Part shown: one piece after another, positions 45,598-55,789 of the stretch
Numbering within the stretch: position 1 is the stretch's first letter
Layout: each line of letters starts with the position of its first letter
Source: Antedon bifida
Lineage: Eukaryota; Echinodermata; Crinoidea; Comatulida; Antedonidae
Assembly: GCA_963402885.1 (NCBI GenBank)
Contig: OY727097.1
Coordinates: forward strand, 11,780,001-11,844,000
Reading direction: 5' to 3'
Length of the DNA stretch: 64,000 nt
Position numbers and translations under genes: made by a program
The notes under the pieces: model-generated
What the model saw: only the letters and a program-made list of their open reading frames with translations
Told to the model about the DNA's origin: nothing
Databases searched by the model: none

Positions 45598-48472
45598 GTA
45601 AGTATTGCAAAAACATTTTAATTGCAAAGTAATAAACTCATTGATTTTTTTTTGTCTTCAAGATTCTGTAAACCTTTTTAATTTCTTTTATTTTATTCTT
45701 CCGATAAAAAAAAACTTTAAAAAGGATAAAACACAGATTAAAATACACTAGTACAATCCCATCTCTTGAGTTGCCACGCTGTAATCGGTGGTTCACAATG
45801 TTGATAAACTATAAAGTATAGTAGGACAAGCATATGACAATTTAGGATATGTTTCTGGTTCGTTCTGGGAAGAGTGCCTTATGCATATGTTGCTTTCGCG
45901 ACACATGCGTTGCGTACTACACTTCCTGTCAAAGCAAAATCAAAATGAACAGGTATTTTAACGAAACTTTTCTTTGAAAACTACGCTGTTATGCAAATGA
46001 GCAGAAAGGAAAGCTCTTTATTAGCTATCTGTTCATGATGTTATAAAAGTACAGTATTATCTATACTGAGTTTTAGCAGGTACTGTATAATTTATGGCAT
46101 TGTAAAATATTATTATAAGGATTTTCTTAAGCACTTAAAGGAAATCTTCTGTGATCTAATCGTTTTATATACCAGCTGTTTATTATCTTGAATTATAAAC
46201 AATTTGTAAAAAATAAAGATTATTTATAAGGGAATAAGAAGGTTTATTTGGTAAGATGTCGACAAGCTGAAAAGTAATAAACTAATTTATTATATTTATT
46301 TTTTATTTAATTTCATTTATATATTCATCCGTTGATTAAATTGATTAAAAAAAAATTGGTTGTTCGAATAGTTTTTACTTTTTGCGAACTGAAAAAAAAA
46401 TCAGGAATTGATGGAAGTAATTCTCGGGTGGGACATAAACCCATGACTTTTGGCAGTAATGACTGAAACATTGTTTGCCAAAACATTTTATTTACTTTCA
46501 AAATATAAATCGTTTTAAAAAAAGTACTGCTCTGTTGAAATAAATCCCCTATGAAGAAAAGTATGCATTGCTTTCTATAAAAACCTTGTATCTCCACATA
46601 GTTTTACAGGTGGATGCTTTATATTTTGTGCTAGGTAGGTGTGTAATGAATTGGAGAATGCCAGAGATTCCAGTAAAATATAAAACTTACTAATAAATAT
46701 ATAAATTTCTGGTTTTAGATAAGTATTTTGGTAAAATGCCACACAGATTCCAGTAATAATAGTAACAATAGAATTCTGGTTTTAAATAATTATTTGGAAT
46801 TATTGCACAATTTTTAAGAATATAATACAAGGGTTAGCCATGGCTTTGTAATAAATTTCTAGGAATCATTTACCTTAAAATAATAGTGATAAAACACACA
46901 TTTTACATGGTATTTAGCCATTTTAAAAGTTGGATGACACCATCGTAGATTACCATACCATTATGTTTTACAAGGGTAATTATGTTTTACATTATGTAAT
47001 ACAAGGGTTAGCCATGATTTTGTAATAAATGTTTAGGAATCACTCTGATGTTGGTATGGAAACCAAGGAATTCACTCTGATATTGGTATAAAAACAAGGA
47101 ATTCACTTTGATATTGGTACGAAAACAAGGAATTCACTTTGATATTGGTATAAAAACAAGGAATTCACTTTGATATTGGTATAAAAACAAGGAATTCACT
47201 TTGATATTGGTATAAAAACAAGGAATTCACTTTGATATTGGTATAAAAACAAGGAATTCACTTTGATATTGGTACGAAAACCGCATATTGTACAGTACAA
47301 ATCAAAACTTTGTATGAGCCACTAAATATATGTGTTCCGACAAAAAACACAATATTTTCTGCTTTCTGATTGGCTGTTGTTCTGACAACATATTGGGTTA
47401 AAAAATATGGTATATATTAAACATATTTTATTGATGTTAATAAAATAATCTGATGGCAATTGAATTCAATTTAGAAATGATAATACTAATATTGCTGGTA
47501 CAATCAATGAAACATATGTAGATTACATTAACATCATAAAAAATAACTATTTGAAGCAAAGTGTCCTTAAAAACGTATGGTGTACATAATATTGTCAACG
47601 CAATGGATTATCCGAACTGTCAGTTATAATTGGTCAACTCACTAGCGTTTGTAGCGATTTCTGTTTTTTAAATCATTTTTTTCTGATTTTAATTATTTTT
47701 TAAATTATTTTATTTATTTATAAATGTTATTTTTAAGTGTTGTATTTTTATGTTACTTGTCTTGTCAAATTATATTGTACTAAGGGTCCCTATTATGATC
47801 AGCTTTGTCTGGATGTACTATCCTTGTTAAATATTGTTGAAATAAAATATATATGGGAACCACACCTTTTGGTTAAAAAAACATTTTTTGAATATTGCCA
47901 CTTAACTTTATTTTATATGGAACATAACCATTACTTTATGTTTGTTTAAAGATGTATTGTCCCCCTAAAAAACAATTTTTTAAATTTTTGTTGTTGAATA
48001 TGCCATTGGTCACATAATAGTTATTCACTATGACCAAAAACTTGAACCAAAAAAAAAAAACATTTTCCACCAAAAAAATGTAATTTAAAGCAAAGTATAC
48101 CTAAATTGTCTGGAAGACAGTGGTTTTTGGTTGAAATTAACCATTTCTTTTGTCTTTTTATAAGTGAAATAATTATTTTTGATGATTTTTTTTCTACAGA
48201 AGTGAATAACTTTATTAAAACTGTGAAATTGCCTATTCAAAATCTGATTTTATTAATCTTTATTTTTTCATGTTTTGGGGGACAATACATCTTTAATGAA
48301 ACGCATCATCATTGTACTCTACAATTGTCTTAACCTTTTATTGAAATATCTGGTATCTTTATAGATAGAAAGTAGTTCACTACAGTTAAAATTATAAAAG
48401 TGTATAAAAATAAAATAATAGTATGGAGGTTATGAATTTATTTATGCCAAATTGGTGGGTTTTTTTTCACAG
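45598..48472. other. Large integrin intron
   Basis: Holds the 31-bp tandem repeat at 47033-47281 and otherwise AT-rich sequence. The open frames near 46325, 47737 and 48106 show no family resemblance and are not called. Confidence 0.5.
47033..47281 (+). repeat. 31-bp tandem repeat
   Basis: Eight units of about 31 bases such as TTTGATATTGGTATAAAAAC / AAGGAATTCAC. The middle units are nearly identical and the edge units diverged. Confidence 0.9.
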
Positions 48473-48580
48473 TAAATGGAACTGATCCTTGTACATACAA
48501 AGATGAACTTGGTTGTCTCTTCTCTTTTAACTTTGTTATGAATGGAACAATGGAGGTGATTCTGGTACAGAAAATAACAT
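48473..48580 (+). CDS. Integrin beta-tail to membrane exon
   Basis: 108 nt, phase 1: NGTDPCTYKDELGCLFSFNF, then VMNGTMEVILVQKIT. It matches the C...D...C.F.F.Y...... part before the transmembrane segment. Donor GTAAGT. Confidence 0.8.
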
Positions 48581-48632
48581 GTAAGTAATGTAAAAAGAAA
48601 ACCCCAGCAAAATGAAACCCAATACATTGTCT

Positions 48633-48764
48633 AAAGCTCTGTCTACACTATCAAACTTTATGTGACAAAAACATGTTATGTGCCCATATATGGTGATGAA
48701 AACTACCGTAATGGGTACATTACACTTTTTTGTCAAACTATTTTGATAGTGTAGACATAGAGCT
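48633..48764. mobile_element. AAGCTCTGTCTACACTATC MITE, copy 2
   Basis: Same inverted ends as 44669-44785 (AAGCTCTGTCTACACTATCA and TGATAGTGTAGACATAGAGC), in the next intron of the same gene. A CA microsatellite follows at 48790-48803. Confidence 0.7.
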
Positions 48765-49168
48765 ATATATTGAGATCTCTGTGCACTTCACACACACACA
48801 CACACCTTCATATATACAGTATACATCCCCTCATTTGACAGGGACAATTTGATGGACATCAGCAGGCATACTGAACTTTTTTCACAAACAATTATGAAAG
48901 AGTACAAGTAACCTGTATTCTTTGTATATTAAACATCTTTTATTTTTCAATTTGAGACATGCCCTTCATTATTATACTAGAAGTTGGTACAAAGTATGTG
49001 AAATGCATGATAGAAGTAGAGTGAAAAAAAAAGATTGTAATGGCTTTTTTCAGGAAATATTTTCAGAAAAATAAATGTTAGTCAAGTGCAGCAAACACAG
49101 CTTGTCTTGATTCAACATGTGCAACACTTCATGTTAATAATTTATATGAATGTTTACTTTATTTTCAG

Positions 49169-49335
49169 CGTGCCCAGAAGGAATAGATGCTTTATGGCTG
49201 GCTATTGGCATCATTATTGGTATATTACTAGTTGGTCTAGCCCTTCTGCTGGCCTGGAAGATAGCTACATATATATATGACAAACGAGAATATGCTAAAT
49301 TTTTGAAAGAGTTAGAAAATGCACGAACAGATGCA
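49169..49335 (+). CDS. Integrin transmembrane exon
   Basis: 167 nt, phase 1 in and 0 out. CPEGIDALWLAIGIIIGILL, then VGLALLLAWKIATYIYDKRE, then YAKFLKELENARTDA. It has the single-pass helix and the membrane-proximal KI....DRRE(Y/F)AKF motif that holds the alpha-subunit clasp, with KRE for RRE. Intact. Confidence 0.9.
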
Positions 49336-49756
49336 GTAAGGAATGATTATTTTTTTTATCTTGTAGTTAATAATGTTTATTTATTTATTATTTATGGTTT
49401 CCCTTTAAAAACCAGACCATTTTTATGTAGAGTCACCACTACATAGCATCCAAGTTCACTGTAGCTGACGTTTTAAGAAAACATTATTTATTTTAAACAT
49501 TTCTATTTGCATTTGAACTCTCTATCTATCTCTATATCTATTTCTAGTATGATTATGATGTATCGTAGTATTGTAATTGAAAATGTTAAATCTAACAGTA
49601 CTAGTAAATACCTTGAATTAAAAGTATAAGTATATATTTATGTCAATTTTTGTGATTAACATGCATTGCATTGGAACATTAGCATTGAAAATACTAATTG
49701 AAATTTAATTATATGTTAATGAAAATATTACCTAGACATACTTGCCTTTCTTTCAG

Positions 49757-49819
49757 AATATAAATCCCCTTTTTAAATCTTCTACAACAACCTACAAGAA
49801 TCCAACATATGGTAAATAG
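49757..49819 (+). CDS. Integrin cytoplasmic C-terminal exon
   Basis: 63 nt: NINPLFKSSTTTYKNPTYGK, then TAG. It has two talin/kindlin-type motifs, NPLF and NPTY, at the usual spacing with the TTT linker. Acceptor CTTTCTTTCAG. The exon's 3' part and the following UTR are repeated exactly 498 bases downstream. Confidence 0.9.
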   Translation, partial: NINPLFKSSTTTYKNPTYGK

Positions 49820-50765
49820 AAGGTTTTATGCAAGATGTTGATACCTGTTGCCAAACAAGACCTCATTCAGAAGCATCCAACAAGGCCCGAATAATTTGAT
49901 AACTAATACACTGTAATACTAGACTAAACGATATCAGAATAATAATTGATGACAAAGTTCAGACAGTAACTGACAGATCCTACAAGCCTGTTATCAGAAA
50001 AAGAAATGCCCACTAGGCCACAACTGACATCAGATCAAACTGACTTATCCTGATCCACAAGGCATATTATCAGACCATGAGCTGCTCTCCACTAGGTCAC
50101 AAAGTCTGGTATCAGATCAAATTGACTTGTCCAGATCCACAATGCATGTTGACATACCATGAGATACTCTCCACTAGGTCACACAGTAGGATATCAGATC
50201 AAAATGACTTGTCCAGATTCACAAGGCATGTTCAGATCATTCCAAGAGGTCTAAAATAACACAAACCTTTTTAAATCTTCTACAACAACCTACAAGAATC
50301 CAACATATGGTAAATAGAAGGTTTTATGCAAGATGTTGATACCTGTTGCCAAACAAGACCTCATTCAGAAGCATCCAACAAGGCCCGAATAATTTGATAA
50401 CTAATACACTGTAATACTAGACTAAACGATATCAGAATAATAATTGATGACAAAGTTCAGACAGTAACTGACAGATCCTACAAGCCTGTTATCAGAAAAA
50501 GAAATGCCCACTAGGCCACAACTGACATCAGATCAAACTGACTTATCCTGATCCACAAGGCATATTATCAGACCATGAGCTGCTCTCCACTAGGTCACAA
50601 AGTCTGGTATCAGATCAAATTGACTTGTCCAGATCCACAATGCATGTTGACATACCATGAGATACTCTCCACTAGGTCACACAGTAGGATATCAGATCAA
50701 AATGACTTGTCCAGATTCACAAGGCATGTTCAGATCATTCCAAGAGGTCTAAAATAACACAAACC
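49770..50765 (+). repeat. 498-bp perfect-looking tandem duplication
   Basis: TTTTTAAATCTTCTACAACA (49770) recurs at 50268, and the copies agree wherever compared, through AATAACACAAACC at 50267 and 50765. The unit includes 50 bases of the last coding exon plus its stop and UTR. The second copy is noncoding. From 50766 to 51985 no further feature is seen except an AT run at 51450-51470. Confidence 0.9.
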
Positions 50766-51985
50766 AAGGCAAGCCATGCATAAACAACATGACTTATTAT
50801 CAGACAACATTCGTTATTAGAGTAACTAGTTAAGTTGCTACACAACTACAAGAAAAGTATATAAATTGTTTTGCAATAGTAAACCTTTCATAGATGACTG
50901 TGATGACAATGCCACACCTTTTATGACAATTAAATAAGTTTTATAGATTAAAAGAAATACAGTTGTAATAAGTCACTATCAAACATGCCTTGTGAATGAT
51001 GGCTCCTCTGTTAGTAAGACATATTACTCATGTCCACATAGCCTAGAAAAACTAAACATTTACACACACTGGGGCATCAATACTGGCGTTTTGTATGGTA
51101 TTTGTAAACCCGGGTGTTTTACTTATTATGGTTTAGCTGGTATCCAGATAAAGATCCCAGAAAAACATTGAAATAATATTTAATAATACCGGATGTCGTA
51201 AGCCAACACAAAATATACCACATAATTATACAAAATGGTCTGATACCTGAAACTAACAACCAGAGTATTTTTTCAAACAGAATTCACAACAGGTATCAGA
51301 TAGAAAATGAAGTTTCTGTAGTGTAAATTGAGGTATTAATTCATTGGCTAGAGAGCTAACTCCATATTTAACAATAAATTGTTATATTCATTACCATAAA
51401 AGTAATTTATAAAAACTGGACTGTACATTTATGTATGTTTATATTTAAAAATATATATATATATATATTTTCTGACTCATGTATTCTTCATAATATTGTA
51501 AGTTATTGTTTTATATTACTAAATAATATTTTTGAAAAGACACAGCGGATAATTTTAAAGCACCAGCACTGTCTCATCATTTTGCTGTAACATAGTTAGC
51601 ACTCTAGTCAATCTATTAATACCTCAATGGTACTAGATCATGCTGAATTTGGTGCTAAGTTGCAATATGTGATAAAATTAGAGGTTGATTTGACAAAAAA
51701 ATTAGGATTTAAGAATAAATTAGAGTAGCGTATAGTGGTGTGGCCATGTCTTCTGCCTTTAAAAAAAGTGCTTTATTTTATTTAAGATAAATATTTTATA
51801 TAAAACATGTCAGTGAAAATGTTGTTATTTGTTCACATATTTTTTAAATTATAATAATATCTTATATGTTAACAGTATAGTGAGCTTACCAAAAGTACTG
51901 TAATTGGTTACTCTATAGTAAACCTGAAAACACAGTACTGACTGTATAAATAAGAACTCCCAGCCAGTGTTCAAGGGAAACTCTA

Positions 51986-52109
51986 TTAAGCTTGGTTCCC
52001 ACGTGACTAGGATGCAGTACATGTACGTAAGCCGCAACGCATGTTCGAATAATCTTTTGCGTTGTGGCTTACGTCATTGCATTGTGTCATATTGGGAACA
52101 AGGCTTTAA
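51986..52109. mobile_element. TTAA-flanked MITE (copy 2)
   Basis: TTAA then GCTTGGTTCCCA at the left; TTGGGAACAAGGC then TTTAA at the right. The inner palindrome (GTAAGCCGCAACGCA / TGCGTTGTGGCTTAC) is like the element at 1276-1461 but diverged. 52110-53340 holds no supported gene. Confidence 0.65.
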
Positions 52110-53351
52110 GGGGACACTGGTCCCAAAGGTGTCCCCATAATACAGTTTCCACTGTAATATTTATGCAGGTACATAACAAAGATGGAGGAATTTTCCCTCT
52201 TATATAAAAATATCCTAAATATCTAGTTTTCTGATTTGATGATAATTCTCCAATTTATACATGTTTCAAAAGTTTAATTGTTAAATTAATACATAAAAAG
52301 TAATATAAAGCTAAAAAGAATATTTATAATGTTTAAAGTATTGAAAACGTCAAAAATCTTTTTAAAAAGATATTTTCTGAATAGATCTCTTATATTTATC
52401 CTTCCTTAAATTGACGATATACACTTACTACTGTTTTTTTTTACTTGGGCCATTCGGCAATGTAAATTTGACTCCATTTACATTAGTTTCAAAACTGTAC
52501 AAAGGTCATATAAAAGGCAAACTGTTCCATACTGTTGGGTACTATAAACATTAATAAGCAATACTGGTTGTAAAATCATATTGTAATATTACTACTTACT
52601 ACTGTTTTAAGTTTGTATTTATTATTACTTTATTATTGTATGTGTATATTATTACTTATTTAAGACATAAAAGACGTTTACTATATAATTTCAATATAAA
52701 ATGTAATAACAAAAACAGATAACAATGTTTATGAACCATCGTGGAACTACTTTCAAGATCAAACAATAATATACATAGTATACCGTAAAACATCGAAAAG
52801 AAGGCCATCTCGATGTCAAGCACATGACTTCTTTTCAAGATACTATGGGCTTCTTTTTCGAAATAGACTGTATTATAATGTCAAAGGAATAGAAATTTAT
52901 GATCGTGTTATTATTTTGGTATCGATATATTAATGACATTGCAACCATTTTTAACCATGGACTCGTATATTTATTCTACAATTTATTGTTTTTCAAATGC
53001 TACTTTTATTTCATCTTGCATCTTCTTCTTATCTGCTTCCTTGGCAAATATATAAAATTGGCAGAGAATGTTTTAAAAATAATATATGAAACGTCATTAA
53101 TTTAATCTTTTTGATTGATTGATTTTGTATTAGGATTATTTAATTAATTAATTAAAAAGTTTAATGTCAATCTTTAAATAGACATTTTTGATGAAATAAC
53201 CGTCTTAAAAAAAACTGTTTACCGGTACATTATTGATTTTTTTAAATATCAATGTGGTAGTTAGTAATAGTTCAAGGGTTTGAATTGTGTAAACATTGAG
53301 TATTTATTGAATTTAATATAAACCAATTCTTATTGTATTTTAGGCCTATGT

Positions 53352-53651
53352 AAGAGCACAAGCTCGTCCAGGGATGTCGGGTCGTTCGGTTCAAAATAAT
53401 TCTAATCCTAAGGTGCCCTTTTCAAGTTAGAAACCAGCAGCGAAAGTGGTAAATAGGCCTCATGACAATTATTTGGCAAATTCATTCATCTACTACTATA
53501 CTAGGCCTACAGCTATATTTTCTTTTAAAAATCTTGGCTATGGACTAGGAACAGCGAAGAGTAAGACTCGTTCATCTTTAAAAATTACAGTACAAAGCTC
53601 CCGGCCCTTCAAAAAAACATCAACAATAACAAAGTTGATATTGCTTTTTAT
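53352..53651 (+). other. Possible exon with in-frame TAG, unassigned
   Basis: After TTATTGTATTTTAG the frame AYVRAQARPGMSGRSVQNNS, then NPKVPFSS, reaches TAG at about 53430. The same frame then stays open for another 70 codons (VVNRPHDNYLANSF ... SSRPFKKTSTITKL). Higher GC than the flanks. No family recognised. It may be a 3' exon of an unseen gene or chance. Confidence 0.22.
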
Positions 53652-53659
53652 TTTATTGT

Positions 53660-55265
53660 GAATTACTATAAAATAGTGTATTTATGTAATTATTAAATAA
53701 TATACTAAACACAATCACATCTAACCCAATTCTGTGACATTAAAAAAAAATTTATCTGATTTTCCAACAGCATTTTTTATATAATCTTGTAATACTGTAT
53801 ATTTAGGCCTATAACTTAGTTTACACAATTTTATTTTTATTTATTTTTGTAAATAATTGTATCTGATCTTAATGTTGTACTATATATACCAGGTATAATA
53901 TAGATCGCGTTTACTTATTATGAGTGTTGATATTAACTGTACGTGTATTTTGCCATATACTTTTTATTAAATCAATTGACTTTAGTACAACCTTTACGTA
54001 ACGTTATATTTTAGAATTATGAATGCTGCTTTATTAGTAGTATGGCCTGTGTAGTATATTAAGGCGTTGTATCGTCTTCTCGTCTTTAAAATCGACAGCG
54101 TAGGACACTGCGATGTTTCGCAATGTCCAACAGATGAAGTAGTGCGCGCGGTGAGTGCTGTCTTAGAACCTTATGAATGTAGTGTATGTATATAATGTTT
54201 GAAACATTAAATTAGTTAAATGTAATCCGTAAGTGCCTTGAAAAAAAAGCTTGTAATATTTTGTATAGATATTTATAGTATTAACCGTACACAAATGTTT
54301 TTATAATAGCTATATTATTATAGGATAATATCAAATAAAACACTTTATCACATCATTTTTTCCCTTTGTGTTACGTCATTGAATATAGCCTATATTCGTC
54401 TATTGATCCTTCTAATAATATAAGTTGTCAAAATAAAGTACCGGCACAAACATTTCTTTTATTTTACGATCTATAAATTTATATTATAACTTAACATACG
54501 AATGAACAGTAATCTTTTACTTAACCACCAGCAGATAAATATGGATACTGTAGGTAATAGGTCTATACTGTATTCATTTCTGCAACAGATTTTTATTTTA
54601 TAATACGGTCGCGTTTAGTCTGAACTACGCGCGATTTTATGAAATTTTCAATACAGCACTAGTTTATAATATCAAAATGGTCAACTTTCTACAGAGCTTT
54701 ACCATTTAAAATGCACACAATAAATGTCCTAAAACGTTGCCGGCCATTTTGAGCATTTCAAATTATCATTTCATTGTCCGTCTTGGTAGCGTCGCGCTCG
54801 TATTTATGCACGGCGTACAAAACATACTTAACGAGGCCATTTTTTATGAACTAAAACGAAACACGACATGTAATTTAAACTAATAATTCGTGCGATTACA
54901 GCTCCTCGGATGCCAAAAGGTGACAATGAAAATTATAGATGTACAATTTTTTCCGATTAGTTGTTCCGAAAAATCATCATATTGCAAACTTAATTTTAGA
55001 ATAGAGGATAATAGTCATATTTCCATCACCGCATTTATAGGTTCTATACAGCGATTTGGCTTAAACTTGGTAAAAAGAATAACACATGACGTCTTCCTTA
55101 TACGTATAATTCACAGACTGGAACGCCCACTCACTGGAAATATTAATAAACAAACAATAACTACTACAAACTTGTGGATCAAGTCTAGCGAATCACCTAA
55201 CCGTACAATGTAAACACGCAACAATAGTGGACTAATCGTACACAGCATAAAGTTTTATTAGCTGG
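53660..55265. other. Intergenic upstream of SLC22
   Basis: AT-rich with some CpG-containing patches (54060-54160, 54770-54830). A 107-codon frame at 54890-55213 has no recognisable domain and was not called. Confidence 0.35.
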
Positions 55266-55271
55266 TCTAAC

Positions 55272-55280
55272 TTATAAAAG
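55272..55280 (+). promoter_or_regulatory. TATA box of SLC22 gene
   Basis: TTATAAAAG lies about 100 bases before the chosen start codon, with a palindromic CCAATTGG at 55292. A transcription start near 55305 would give a short leader of about 75 bases. Judged from sequence only. Confidence 0.4.
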
Positions 55281-55378
55281 GATGATGGCTTCCAATTGGC
55301 AGTGCAGTGCAGTCCTCTCCTACTCCAGAGTTTTATTCATTTTATATAGTCACATTGATATCAACTTCGTTTTACAAT

Positions 55379-55789
55379 ATGGATTTTGACGATGTTCTAA
55401 AACTTCTTGGCGACTTCGGTCGATATCAGAAGCGACAGTATGCCATGGTTTGCTTAATCGTCATTCCTGTTGCAATACATAGCCTATCGCATGTGTTTAT
55501 CTCCGCTAAAACAGATCACTGGTGTGTCGTACCGGAGTTACAAAACTTTAATTGTACAAACAGTGATTCAGTCGAAAGGGAAGCATGTATCAAAATAAAA
55601 CAAAACTTAGCAAGACCTAAAGATGATGTAAATACAATACCAAACGAAGCACAATGCTGGATGTATACGAGCGAAGACATCACGGAATCACTTTTTACAA
55701 ACAACGTATCTCGAGAACTTGACATTACATTGTGTACAAATGGATGGGAATACGATACCTCTCAGTACAAGTCAACTATCATCCAAGAG
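55379..55789 (+). CDS. SLC22 exon 1
   Basis: 137 codons, donor GTAAAG: N-terminus, TM1 ([16 protein letters not shown]), extracellular loop with about eight cysteines and N-glycosylation sites such as NCTN and NNVS, ending [19 protein letters not shown]. Confidence 0.9.

Larger units (their letters stand above)
39138..49819 (+). pseudogene. Integrin beta subunit gene, broken
   Basis: Exons recognisable as integrin beta: 39138-39221, 41269-41596 (disrupted), 41631-41723, 42381-42602, 44809-45010 (frameshifted), 45468-45597, 48473-48580, 49169-49335 and 49757-49819. Integrin beta pairs with alpha at the plasma membrane and links matrix ligands to talin. Lesions: no exons for signal, PSI, hybrid or MIDAS-bearing beta-I start in the 5.6 kb between the GPCR and 39138; the exon between GDGK-like and DYPS-like segments is missing, with a minisatellite in its place; a LINE insertion in an exon; a stop after ECTKK; I-EGF1/2 exons absent; one-base frameshift in I-EGF3/4. 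The last four exons are intact and in phase. It may be a decaying duplicate or a damaged haplotype; assembly error for some lesions cannot be excluded. Confidence 0.8.

Noticed and set aside
54890..55213. 107-codon plus frame upstream of SLC22
   Set aside because: No domain, no splice context and composition like the flanks.
55307..55378. Upstream ATG extending the SLC22 protein by 24 residues
   Set aside because: The extension does not fit the family N-terminus; [17 protein letters not shown] is the usual start.
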